This document shows positions 1-4,950 of a DNA stretch of 6,750 nt, in pieces. A model generated the notes under the pieces. The model did no database searches, was not told the origin of the DNA, and was given only the letters and a program-made list of their open reading frames with translations. Position 1 is the stretch's first letter. Each line of letters starts with the position of its first letter. The stretch is taken from NCBI GenBank assembly GCA_016290255.1, contig JAEETG010000026.1, positions 1 to 6,750 of the forward strand, given 5' to 3'. A program made the translations under genes and the position numbers. Source of the stretch: Clostridia bacterium. GTDB lineage: Bacteria > Bacillota > Clostridia > Christensenellales > UBA1242.

Positions 1-1
1 A

Positions 2-460
2 GGAATGCCACACAACGAACTTGTTAATTGGGCAAACCAAAACAAAACCTGTTACCCTGTTTTCTTCTTCCCAGACAGTTTAAAATATCTCAAAAAAGGT
101 GGAAGAATTGGAGCTGCCACCGCTGTTATTGGAACAATGCTTCAAATCAAACCAATGATTCACGTTGCACAATCTGGAAAACTTGCTGTTATTGACAAGG
201 CAATGGGAAAGAAAAAAGCAATGGCTAACCTTGTTAATTATGTTAAAAAATATGGAAAAGACATCGCTGACCACCCTGTTATCATTATGCACGCAGATGA
301 TGAACAATCTGCTGAAGAACTCAAGAAAATGCTTCTTGAAACGTTTGGCCCACTAAAAATTAGGCTTGTTATGGTTGGAACAACAATTGGAACCCACGCT
401 GGCCCTGGAACGCTTGCTGTTGTGTTCCATGGAACTCAACTTGTGATAGATGAAAAATAA
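2..460 (+). CDS. DegV family fatty-acid-binding protein, C-terminal part (5' end outside the window)
   Basis: The frame is open through the left edge (GGA then ATG at 5), so this is the last ~152 codons of a protein that is usually about 280 residues. Counting from the methionine at 5, residues 24-36 hold the family hallmark DSLKYLKKGGRIG, and residues 125-141 hold the C-terminal glycine-rich GTTIGTHAGPG stretch that closes the lipid pocket. DegV proteins (FakB-like) bind a fatty acid, and in FakA/FakB systems they present it to a kinase for entry into phospholipid synthesis. No kinase gene is visible here, so the specific partner is unknown. The methionine at 5 is an internal residue, not the start, because the conserved N-terminal half is missing. 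The gene ends 3 nt before a strong hairpin terminator and converges on sigF. Confidence 0.9.
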   Translation, partial: GMPHNELVNWANQNKTCYPVFFFPDSLKYLKKGGRIGAATAVIGTMLQIKPMIHVAQSGKLAVIDKAMGKKKAMANLVNYVKKYGKDIADHPVIIMHADDEQSAEELKKMLLETFGPLKIRLVMVGTTIGTHAGPGTLAVVFHGTQLVIDEK

Positions 461-463
461 TTC

Positions 464-490
464 AAAAACTGGCAATTATGCCAGTTTTTT
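464..490 (+). terminator. Rho-independent terminator between degV-like gene and sigF, probably bidirectional
   Basis: A perfect 11-bp stem joins 464-474 (AAAAACTGGCA) to 479-489 (TGCCAGTTTTT) around the 4-nt loop ATTA. On the + strand the stem runs into a T tract after the degV-like stop at 460. On the - strand the A tract at 464-468 becomes the U tract, and the sigF stop codon (492-490) touches the hairpin. One element therefore probably ends both convergent transcripts. Confidence 0.88.
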
Positions 491-1203
491 TATGTTGTGA
501 ATTCTTTTTTTAATTTTTCCAAAACTTTGTTTTCAATTCGGGAAACTTGAACCTGAGAAATGTTCATCATTTTGGCAATTTCACTTTGAGTTTTATCACG
601 ATAATATCGCATAATAATTATTTTTCTTTCCCTTTCATTTAGCCCTTCTATGAGTTGTTTTAGAAGCATGTGGTCAATAACGCTTTCTGCACTTTTTTCA
701 TCTTCAATGCAATCAGCCAAACATGATTGAGCGTCTTCTGAATCTGTTTGAGAAAAAAGGCTAACAGGATAAAGAGCTGAATCCATTGCAAACACAATTT
801 CTTGTTCTTCAACACAAAATTTTTGCGCCAATTCTTTTATGCTGGGCTTTAACCCTTTTTGTTCCATTTCATCAACATATTTTTTGATTTGAATTGAAAG
901 TGATTTGAGGGCTCTGCTAACCTTTACGCTTCCGTCATCTCGCAAAAATCTTTTCACTTCTCCCGCTATCATTGGAACGGCATAGGTTGAAAACTTAACA
1001 CCAAAATTTGAGTTAAAGTTGTTGATTGCTTTCACAAAGCCAACACAACCAAGTTGAAACAAATCATCATATTCAACACCTTTATTCACATAGCGTTTGA
1101 TAACACTTTTAATCAGTGGATAATTTTGATTTATGAGTTCGTTTTTTGCGTCCTCATCACCTTTTTGTGCCATCATTAAAAGTGCCAAGTTGTCATCAAT
1201 CAT
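490..1203 (-). CDS. sigF: RNA polymerase sporulation sigma factor SigF
   Basis: This is the forespore-specific sigma factor that directs early forespore genes after asymmetric division. The 237-residue protein has the sigma-70 region 2 at about residues 23-92, including DDLFQLGCVGF (46-56), FSTYAVPMIAGE (71-82) and RFLRDDGSVKVSR (85-97). Region 3 lies at about 98-160, and region 4 at about 180-235 with the recognition helix segment QSEIAKMMNISQVQVSR (206-222). These stretches match Bacillus SigF/SigG very closely; spoIIAA and spoIIAB immediately upstream make it SigF and not SigG. The ATG at 1203 overlaps the spoIIAB stop by 8 nt. The nearest GGAG (1220-1217) is 13 nt away, so translational coupling to spoIIAB is likely. 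It is a little shorter than the B. subtilis protein (about 255 residues), mainly at the N-terminus. The spoVA genes that often follow sigF are absent; a terminator follows directly. Confidence 0.95.
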   Translation of the reverse strand: MIDDNLALLMMAQKGDEDAKNELINQNYPLIKSVIKRYVNKGVEYDDLFQLGCVGFVKAINNFNSNFGVKFSTYAVPMIAGEVKRFLRDDGSVKVSRALKSLSIQIKKYVDEMEQKGLKPSIKELAQKFCVEEQEIVFAMDSALYPVSLFSQTDSEDAQSCLADCIEDEKSAESVIDHMLLKQLIEGLNERERKIIIMRYYRDKTQSEIAKMMNISQVQVSRIENKVLEKLKKEFTT

Positions 1204-1651
1204 TTATTTTACACTGCTCCATACTTTTTTTAAAAATTTTCTTTTTCATCTTAACCTCAATTCCGCCCTCAGGATTATGTAACACCTCAAGTCCGTCCAT
1301 AAAACTTTCCATAACAGTAAAGCCCATGCCAGCCCTATCCTCATCTGGTTTTGTGGTGAAAAAAGGCTCTCTTGCAATTTTTAGGTCATCAATGCCAACT
1401 CCCCAATCTTTTATGGACAAAAACACAGCATCTTTTGTGAGCCCAACCCATATTTCAATTTCGCCAATTTTGTTTGGGTATGCGTGAACAACACAGTTTG
1501 TGACAGCTTCGCTCACCGCTGTTTTTATGTCTATTATGTCATCAAGGCTTGGATTGATTCCAACACAAAAAGCAGACACCGCACTTCTTGCAAATCCTTC
1601 ATTCACAGAAAGTGATTTAAACCTTATGGTCATCTCATTTATATAATTCAT
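1196..1651 (-). CDS. spoIIAB: Anti-sigma F factor and SpoIIAA kinase SpoIIAB
   Basis: This GHKL-fold serine kinase holds SigF inactive in the predivisional cell and phosphorylates SpoIIAA. In the 151-residue protein the N box is SEAVTNCVVHAY (47-58), with the catalytic Glu48 and Mg-binding Asn52. The G1 box is DWGVGI (82-87), and the ATP-lid and G2 region is FFTTKPDEDRAGMGF (97-111). Arg22, in NEGFARSAV, aligns with B. subtilis Arg20, the residue that contacts both SigF and SpoIIAA. All key residues are present, so the protein should be active. The start at 1651 lies 9 nt from an AGGAG (1665-1661) that overlaps the spoIIAA stop codon. Methionine 7 is an alternative start, but the chosen one leaves an N-terminus only two residues longer than in Bacillus. 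The gene ends in TGA inside the sigF start region. Confidence 0.96.
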   Translation of the reverse strand: MNYINEMTIRFKSLSVNEGFARSAVSAFCVGINPSLDDIIDIKTAVSEAVTNCVVHAYPNKIGEIEIWVGLTKDAVFLSIKDWGVGIDDLKIAREPFFTTKPDEDRAGMGFTVMESFMDGLEVLHNPEGGIEVKMKKKIFKKSMEQCKIND

Positions 1652-1660
1652 ATTTTTATA

Positions 1661-1665
1661 CTCCT
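1661..1665 (-). promoter_or_regulatory. Ribosome binding site of spoIIAB embedded in the spoIIAA stop
   Basis: The - strand reads TAGGAG across the spoIIAA stop codon (TAG, 1666-1664). The AGGAG is 9 nt from the spoIIAB ATG at 1651. Ribosomes finishing spoIIAA therefore stop on the next gene's binding site, which suggests coupled synthesis of the two partner proteins. Confidence 0.8.
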
Positions 1666-1972
1666 AATTTAATTTTGGCATTATTTTATATATTGCCGTC
1701 ATGTTCAATATTCTATCTATATGACTTGATGGGTTTAAGATGAAAATTGGAATATTTTTTTCTTTCATCTTTTTATATCTTCCAATCAAAACACCAATCC
1801 CAGTTGAGTCCATAAAATCTAATTTTTGTAAATCTAAAATCACTTGTTTTGATGAGTTCTCAAAAAGGTGTTTGTCCATAACTTCTTTTGTGTAACTTGC
1901 CGTGTGTTGATCTAGTTCCCCATCTAGTTCCAAAATCAAAGTGTCATTATTCTTTTTTGCTATAATTTGCAT
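1664..1972 (-). CDS. spoIIAA: Anti-anti-sigma F factor SpoIIAA (STAS domain)
   Basis: This single-STAS-domain protein, once dephosphorylated by SpoIIE, binds SpoIIAB and releases SigF. The phosphorylation motif is FMDSTGIGVLIGRYKKMK (53-70). Ser56 aligns with B. subtilis Ser58, the residue phosphorylated by SpoIIAB; the following residue is Thr57 where Bacillus has Ser. The N-terminal strand LELDGELDQHTA (14-25) is typical of the family. At 102 residues it is about 15 shorter than the Bacillus protein, mostly at the C-terminus, but the STAS core is complete. The ATG at 1972 has a strong purine-rich AAGGGGGAAG site at 1985-1976. It is the first gene of the spoIIAA-spoIIAB-sigF operon, 12 nt ahead of spoIIAB. 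The gene dacF, which precedes it in Bacillus, is not here. Confidence 0.95.
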   Translation of the reverse strand: MQIIAKKNNDTLILELDGELDQHTASYTKEVMDKHLFENSSKQVILDLQKLDFMDSTGIGVLIGRYKKMKEKNIPIFILNPSSHIDRILNMTAIYKIMPKLN

Positions 1973-1993
1973 TTTCTTCCCCCTTCAAGCTAT

Positions 1994-1999
1994 ATTGTA
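1994..1999 (-). promoter_or_regulatory. Possible -10 element for the spoIIA operon
   Basis: On the - strand TACAAT (1999-1994), within GGTTACAATATAG, lies 21 nt before the spoIIAA ATG and just ahead of its ribosome binding site. The operon needs its own promoter because a terminator separates it from the protease gene. There is no convincing -35 hexamer at 16-18 nt. I also cannot see the AGGAATT/GAAT pattern expected for SigH, which drives this operon in Bacillus. This is a weak call. Confidence 0.25.
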
Positions 2000-2022
2000 A
2001 CCCAAAAAAAGTTAAAAATTTT

Positions 2023-2060
2023 AAAAGAAAAAAGTGTAAAATGTCTTTTTTACACCTTTT
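2023..2060 (-). terminator. Rho-independent terminator after the S8 protease gene
   Basis: The - strand forms the stem GTGTAAAA (2055-2048) / TTTTACAC (2041-2034) with the 6-nt loop AAGACA, followed by a T-rich tract (2033-2023, TTTTTTCTTTT). It begins 13 nt after the protease stop codon at 2069. The stem is AT-rich and so fairly weak, but its position and U tract fit. It separates the protease transcript from the spoIIA operon. Confidence 0.65.
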
Positions 2061-2068
2061 ATTTTGAA

Positions 2069-3211
2069 TTAAAAAAAGATATTCTCCAAATTTAGAAAAC
2101 CGCTCCCAGAAGCGTTTGGGTTGTTTTCAAATTTACTTGCGTTTTTCATTAGAATTTCTTTTATTTCGTTTGGAGAAAGTGTTTCATCATTTTGAAGCAT
2201 TAACGCACAAATCCCTGCAACAAATGGCGTTGAAACGCTTGTTCCAGACATAGATGAGTAAAAGGCGTCACTAGTGCTTGTGGAAATAATGTCAACCCCT
2301 GGCGCCATGATGTCTGGCTTTATGTAGTCAAAAGCAGGTCCACGAGAACTAAATGGAGCAACTTTTAGGTTTTTTTCTTCATCAATTTTGTCAACACTGC
2401 CAACAGTTATCACATTGGGGCAAGAACCAGGGCTTTTTATGCTCCCCTCACCAGGGCCGTCATTTCCTCCAGCACACACAACGCAAATTCCATTTTCCCA
2501 CAAAACTTTTGCGCCTTCTGCAAGCGGGTCGCTGTTTTCAATTGGCTGACTTCCAAAGCTCATGCAAACAACTTGTATGTTTAATTTATCCTTGCTATCT
2601 AAAATCCATTGCATTGCACTTAGAATTATGTTTGCTGTTGTTTCTCCATTTTTGTCTAAAGCTTTTATGACAACCAATTCGGCATTTGGCGCAACTCCAC
2701 GATATTTTCCGTTGTATGTAAGTCCATTTCCCCCAACAACACCACAAACAAAAGTTCCATGGCCGTTGTCATCATATGGATTTTGATTTTCGTTCATAAA
2801 GTCATAAAATGCTTTTATTCTGTTATGACCCAAACAAAAATCTAAGTGTGGATGACAACCTGTGTCTATGATTGCAACCGTCACACCTTTTCCTGTTATT
2901 CCCCTTTTGTGTATTTCATCAATTTTTAGTATTTTTCTGGAATTATTTAAAAGTATGCTTGCTTTTTGTATGCTTGAAACATATTCAACAAAATTTAGTC
3001 CAGCAAGTTTTGGCAAAAATTTTTTTTCAATTTGAATTGAACACGCATTTAAAAAAGGATAAAATGCAATGATGCTATCCTCGCCAACAATTCTTTTGAG
3101 CATCAGTTTTGAACAAACGCCTTGTTTCAAAAAAACAATACATTCAACTTTTGTTTCGCTTTTTGATAAGGCGCTAATGCAAAACAATAAGTTTTTGTCT
3201 ATTTTTTGCAT
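2069..3211 (-). CDS. Subtilisin-family (S8) serine protease, AprX-like, probably cytoplasmic
   Basis: This 380-residue protein has the complete subtilase catalytic triad. Asp116 sits in VAIIDTGCHPHLD, His151 in DDNGHGTFVCG, and Ser325 in MSGTSVSTPFVAG; the oxyanion-hole Asn250 is in CAGGNDGPG. Other family blocks are YRGVAPNAEL (170-179), VITVGSVD (267-274) and FSSRGP (287-292). Its order and spacing resemble Bacillus AprX more than secreted subtilisins. The N-terminal ~95 residues (including VECIVFLKQGV) resemble an inhibitor-type propeptide. No signal peptide or membrane segment is evident, so I infer action in the cytoplasm. The substrate is unknown. It starts 1 nt after the stop of the upstream small gene and has only a weak AGAGAA site, so translation is probably coupled. 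Its nearness to spoIIA may be coincidental, since a terminator intervenes. Confidence 0.93.
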   Translation of the reverse strand: MQKIDKNLLFCISALSKSETKVECIVFLKQGVCSKLMLKRIVGEDSIIAFYPFLNACSIQIEKKFLPKLAGLNFVEYVSSIQKASILLNNSRKILKIDEIHKRGITGKGVTVAIIDTGCHPHLDFCLGHNRIKAFYDFMNENQNPYDDNGHGTFVCGVVGGNGLTYNGKYRGVAPNAELVVIKALDKNGETTANIILSAMQWILDSKDKLNIQVVCMSFGSQPIENSDPLAEGAKVLWENGICVVCAGGNDGPGEGSIKSPGSCPNVITVGSVDKIDEEKNLKVAPFSSRGPAFDYIKPDIMAPGVDIISTSTSDAFYSSMSGTSVSTPFVAGICALMLQNDETLSPNEIKEILMKNASKFENNPNASGSGFLNLENIFF

Positions 3212-3212
3212 T

Positions 3213-3506
3213 TTATTTTAATTTCTCTAATAACTCAGCCATACGTTTTTGCTGTTCAAAATCTAAAAATGGCCCAACCTTTTTGGCAATTTCTTTTAAT
3301 TCATCAAGGCTAAAAGTTCCATCTTTTTTCTTTTGTTCAACAAGATGAAACATTTCCTCCATCATTTGTTCTTCATTCATTTTTCCATAGCGTTTCATAA
3401 ATTCTTCAACTAAATATGAATAGTTGTCATTAACACTTTTTAACTCTTTTTCATCAACCTTTTCTTTTTTATTTATTTTGGTTTTTGAATAGTCTTTTAT
3501 GTTCAT
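3213..3506 (-). CDS. Small charged protein of unknown function, co-transcribed with the S8 protease
   Basis: I do not recognise this 97-residue protein. The N-terminal ~25 residues are lysine-rich and probably disordered. Residues 30-97 look helical and strongly charged (YLVEEFMKRYGKMNEEQMMEEM, split by a Gly at 41), followed by DGTFSLDELKEIAKKVGPFLD (62-82) and a closing EQQKRMAELLEKLK helix (84-97). There is no signal peptide, membrane segment or cysteine. The ATG at 3506 is chosen because AAAGGAG (3524-3518) lies 11 nt ahead of it. The longer frame starting at 3584 has no such site and would run back into the divergent gene. It is the first gene of a two-gene unit, 1 nt upstream of the protease gene. 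That tight link makes an adaptor, substrate or regulator of the protease possible, but this is inference only. Confidence 0.75.
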   Translation of the reverse strand: MNIKDYSKTKINKKEKVDEKELKSVNDNYSYLVEEFMKRYGKMNEEQMMEEMFHLVEQKKKDGTFSLDELKEIAKKVGPFLDFEQQKRMAELLEKLK

Positions 3507-3517
3507 AAATAATTTTT

Positions 3518-3524
3518 CTCCTTT
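3518..3524 (-). promoter_or_regulatory. Ribosome binding site fixing the start of the small protease-linked gene
   Basis: AAAGGAG on the - strand (3524-3518) lies 11 nt ahead of the ATG at 3506. It decides the start against the upstream in-frame ATG codons at 3584 and 3548, neither of which has a comparable site. Confidence 0.75.
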
Positions 3525-3533
3525 CACTATTTC

Positions 3534-3553
3534 ATTATATGTTTTCATATAAT
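3534..3553. repeat. Perfect inverted repeat carrying two opposed -10-like boxes
   Basis: ATTATATG (3534-3541), the 4-nt spacer TTTT, and CATATAAT (3546-3553) form a perfect 8-bp palindrome. It lies between the two divergent genes. Each arm contains a TATAAT reading outward, toward the gene on that side. It could be a symmetric pair of promoter boxes, an operator for a dimeric regulator, or both. Confidence 0.7.
3546..3553 (+). promoter_or_regulatory. Rightward -10 element for the unknown gene at 3577
   Basis: CATATAAT (TATAAT at 3548-3553) would start transcription near 3560, a few bases before the GGAGTG ribosome binding site. No good SigA -35 is visible 16-18 nt upstream (CACTAT at 3525-3530). 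CTATTT at 3527-3532, 13 nt upstream of CATATAAT, is only a partial match to a SigE -35. Confidence 0.4.
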
Positions 3554-3564
3554 ATTTTGATAAT

Positions 3565-3570
3565 GGAGTG
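3565..3570 (+). promoter_or_regulatory. Ribosome binding site fixing the start at 3577
   Basis: GGAGTG lies 6 nt ahead of the ATG at 3577. The in-frame GTG at 3568 is part of this site itself, so it is very unlikely to be the start codon. Confidence 0.75.
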
Positions 3571-3576
3571 AAAACA

Positions 3577-3894
3577 ATGGACATACAAAACTTATTAATG
3601 CTTCTTCAAAAACTTTTCAATAATAGCAGCGAAAACAGTCAAAACGCCACACAATCAAAACAACAAATAAACGATTTTGATTCATCTTTTTTTAGTCTTC
3701 CAAACTATGATATTAAGCCACAAAAAACCGAAGAAAACAATGATTTCAATTCACCCAACAACACAATCAACTTGCAATCTCTGGTTGAAATTGTGTCAAG
3801 CATTTTGCCACTTTTGAAACCACAGCAAAAAGAAACAAAAAGAGCGGAAACAATCCCCTCTTACATAAATAGCCTTCACAAAATTGATGAATAA
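3577..3894 (+). CDS. Unknown small protein with low-complexity Asn/Gln/Ser-rich middle
   Basis: I do not recognise this 105-residue protein. It has two short hydrophobic helical ends, MDIQNLLMLLQKLF (1-14) and LQSLVEIVSSILPLLKP (66-82). Between them, residues 15-65 are rich in Asn, Gln, Ser and Asp and probably disordered. A short charged tail follows. The hydrophobic segments look amphipathic and are too short or too polar for a sure membrane span. There is no signal peptide and no cysteine. The ATG at 3577 is preferred because GGAGTG lies 6 nt ahead. The existence of the gene is supported by that site, an upstream TATAAT, and a clean stop 2 nt before the convergent gene's stop. The composition is unusual enough that the product assignment stays open. 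A structural or sporulation role cannot be shown from sequence alone. Confidence 0.65.
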   Translation: MDIQNLLMLLQKLFNNSSENSQNATQSKQQINDFDSSFFSLPNYDIKPQKTEENNDFNSPNNTINLQSLVEIVSSILPLLKPQQKETKRAETIPSYINSLHKIDE

Positions 3895-3896
3895 AT

Positions 3897-4226
3897 TTAT
3901 ATTGATTTTTTTTCAATTTTATCTAACTCTAAAATTATTTTCATGGTGAGTGCATCATCAAAGTGCCTTATATCAAGACCAACCATTTTCTTCACTTTCC
4001 CAATTCGATATAAAAGAGTGTTTCTGTGCATAAATGTTTGCTTGCTTGTTTTCAAAACATTTAGGTCATTTTTCAAAAAATCATCAATTGTTTTCACAAT
4101 TTCTTCATTTTTTAGAAGTTCTTTTAACTTTGTGTTTGCAAAATATTCATCTTTAATGTATTCAATTCTCGAAAGTGGCAATCCACTTATGATATTTGAC
4201 AAAACATCACCTTTTTCTTTGTTCAC
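3897..4226 (-). CDS. Stand-alone PucR/CdaR-type helix-turn-helix DNA-binding protein
   Basis: Residues 44-101 of this 109-residue protein match the C-terminal helix-turn-helix domain of PucR/CdaR-family regulators. The hallmark is FMHRNTLLYRIGKVKKMVGLD (65-85), preceded by the long helix TIDDFLKNDLNVLKTSKQT and followed by FDDALTMKIILEL (89-101). Full-length family members carry several hundred residues of sensory domain ahead of this; here only about 43 remain, with no GAF or PucR N-terminal region. It is not obviously a broken gene: AGGGGAG (4243-4237) lies 10 nt ahead of a GTG start, and the frame is clean. It follows the ABC-type ATPase gene by 5 nt, so the two are almost certainly one operon, and the ABC protein may supply the missing sensory function (inference). 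The target is unknown. Its own operon or the divergent gene at 5055 are candidates. Confidence 0.85.
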   Translation of the reverse strand: MNKEKGDVLSNIISGLPLSRIEYIKDEYFANTKLKELLKNEEIVKTIDDFLKNDLNVLKTSKQTFMHRNTLLYRIGKVKKMVGLDIRHFDDALTMKIILELDKIEKKSI

Positions 4227-4231
4227 TTTTC

Positions 4232-4894
4232 TTAAACTCCCCTATCACTTTGAATGCTTCCAGATTCCAATTTTATTTCTCTTGTCACCAAATCTTTAAA
4301 GAGCCCTTCATTGTTTGAAATAAAAATTGTTAATTTATGTTTTTTATCTTTTGCTATAAGTTTTTTGTATGCCTTTGACAAAACTTCAAAATTTTCATCT
4401 TCTTTGTATAAATTTAGGTCATCACAAAGAAGAATATCAAGTGGCCTTAACATAAGCCTTGCAATTTGAACAAGCTTTTTCTCAACTTTTGTTAGCTTGT
4501 TTATTTTTTTCTTCTTGATGTCCATCAAATTGAACTCTTGTAAAACTTCATCAACTTTTTCTTCCCACTGGCTTTTGTCCACCTTTCTTATCTTGAGTGC
4601 CCACGCAAGGTTTTGAAAAACAGTTTTGCTTTCAAAAAACACTGGTTTTTGAGATAGATATCCAACAGAAACAGCTGAGATGAAATCCACATCTTCAACC
4701 TTTGTTCCGTCTATTAACACTTCCCCTTTTGATATTTTATCAAGCCCAGCAATTACCCTGAGAAGTGCACTTTTGCCGCTTCCACCAAGCCCAGAAACAA
4801 CAATAACCTCACCACGTTTTGCGGTGAGATTGATGTCATATAGCGCAAAATAAACTTTGTTGTAACTTAGCGACACATTTTTTAGTTCTATCAT
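4232..4894 (-). CDS. Degenerate ABC-type ATPase domain protein (FtsE/MalK-like fold, unknown role)
   Basis: This 220-residue protein is a single ABC nucleotide-binding domain. Walker A is intact, GLGGSGKS (35-42), and the Q-loop Gln82 is present (VGYLSQKPVFF). Other motifs are worn. Aligned to LSGGEQQRVAIARAL, residues 134-148 read LTKVEKKLVQIARLM, so both signature glycines are Lys136 and Val137. Walker B is ILLCDD (154-159) with Asp159 where the catalytic Glu belongs. The switch histidine is Asn195 (ISNNE), and the SALD D-loop is not recognisable. ATP binding is plausible, but normal hydrolysis is doubtful. No membrane segment or permease gene is adjacent. The ATG at 4894 is chosen because AAAGAGG (4906-4900) lies 5 nt ahead. 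The 30-residue TTG-initiated extension lacks this support. The gene is followed, 5 nt on, by the PucR-type regulator. A transporter ATPase with an unlinked permease remains an alternative. Confidence 0.85.
   Translation of the reverse strand: MIELKNVSLSYNKVYFALYDINLTAKRGEVIVVSGLGGSGKSALLRVIAGLDKISKGEVLIDGTKVEDVDFISAVSVGYLSQKPVFFESKTVFQNLAWALKIRKVDKSQWEEKVDEVLQEFNLMDIKKKKINKLTKVEKKLVQIARLMLRPLDILLCDDLNLYKEDENFEVLSKAYKKLIAKDKKHKLTIFISNNEGLFKDLVTREIKLESGSIQSDRGV
4237..4243 (-). promoter_or_regulatory. Ribosome binding site for the GTG-started PucR-type gene
   Basis: AGGGGAG (4243-4237) sits inside the last codons of the ABC gene, 10 nt ahead of the GTG at 4226. The strong site supports real translation of the short regulator from this start. 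Confidence 0.75.
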
Positions 4895-4899
4895 ACATA

Positions 4900-4906
4900 C
4901 CTCTTT
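4900..4906 (-). promoter_or_regulatory. Ribosome binding site fixing the ABC protein start
   Basis: AAAGAGG (4906-4900) lies 5 nt ahead of the ATG at 4894. The first residues after that ATG (MIELKNVSLSY) match the normal beginning of an ABC domain. Confidence 0.75.
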
Positions 4907-4927
4907 AATCCATATTACAACATGAAA

Positions 4928-4950
4928 CACAAAAACACAAGTATTTTGTG
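4928..4950. repeat. Short inverted repeat upstream of the ABC gene
   Basis: CACAAAA (4928-4934) and TTTTGTG (4944-4950) form a 7-bp inverted repeat with a 9-nt spacer. It lies 34 nt upstream of the ABC start, in the 160-nt region between divergent genes. It could be an operator or a leader hairpin. It is short enough to be chance in AT-rich DNA. Confidence 0.3.

Larger units (their letters stand above)
3534..3563 (-). promoter_or_regulatory. Leftward promoter of the small gene-protease unit
   Basis: On the - strand a perfect TATAAT (3539-3534) is preceded, with an 18-nt spacer, by TTATCA (3563-3558; 4 of 6 matches to TTGACA). Transcription would begin near 3527, just ahead of the AAAGGAG site. 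The -10 can equally be read as CATATAAT (3541-3534), which fits the SigE-type -10 pattern CATAYAHT, but no clear SigE -35 lies at the right distance. The sigma factor is therefore undecided. Confidence 0.55.

Noticed and set aside
80..307. Open frame on the - strand inside the degV-like gene
   Set aside because: It lies wholly opposite a conserved coding region and has no family resemblance.
1146..1487. Open frame on the + strand across sigF and spoIIAB
   Set aside because: It is antisense to two certain genes and shows no motif or binding site of its own.
2353..2786. Two overlapping + strand frames inside the protease gene
   Set aside because: They are antisense to the catalytic domain, with composition typical of a reversed coding frame.
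3507..3584. Longer start for the small protease-linked gene at 3584
   Set aside because: It would cross the divergent promoter and the start of the opposite gene, and no ribosome binding site precedes it.
3943..4299. Hydrophobic-looking + strand frame opposite the PucR-type gene and ABC 3' end
   Set aside because: Its Phe/Leu/Ser richness is the expected antisense of Lys/Glu/Asn-rich coding sequence; I saw no evidence for a membrane protein or missing permease here.
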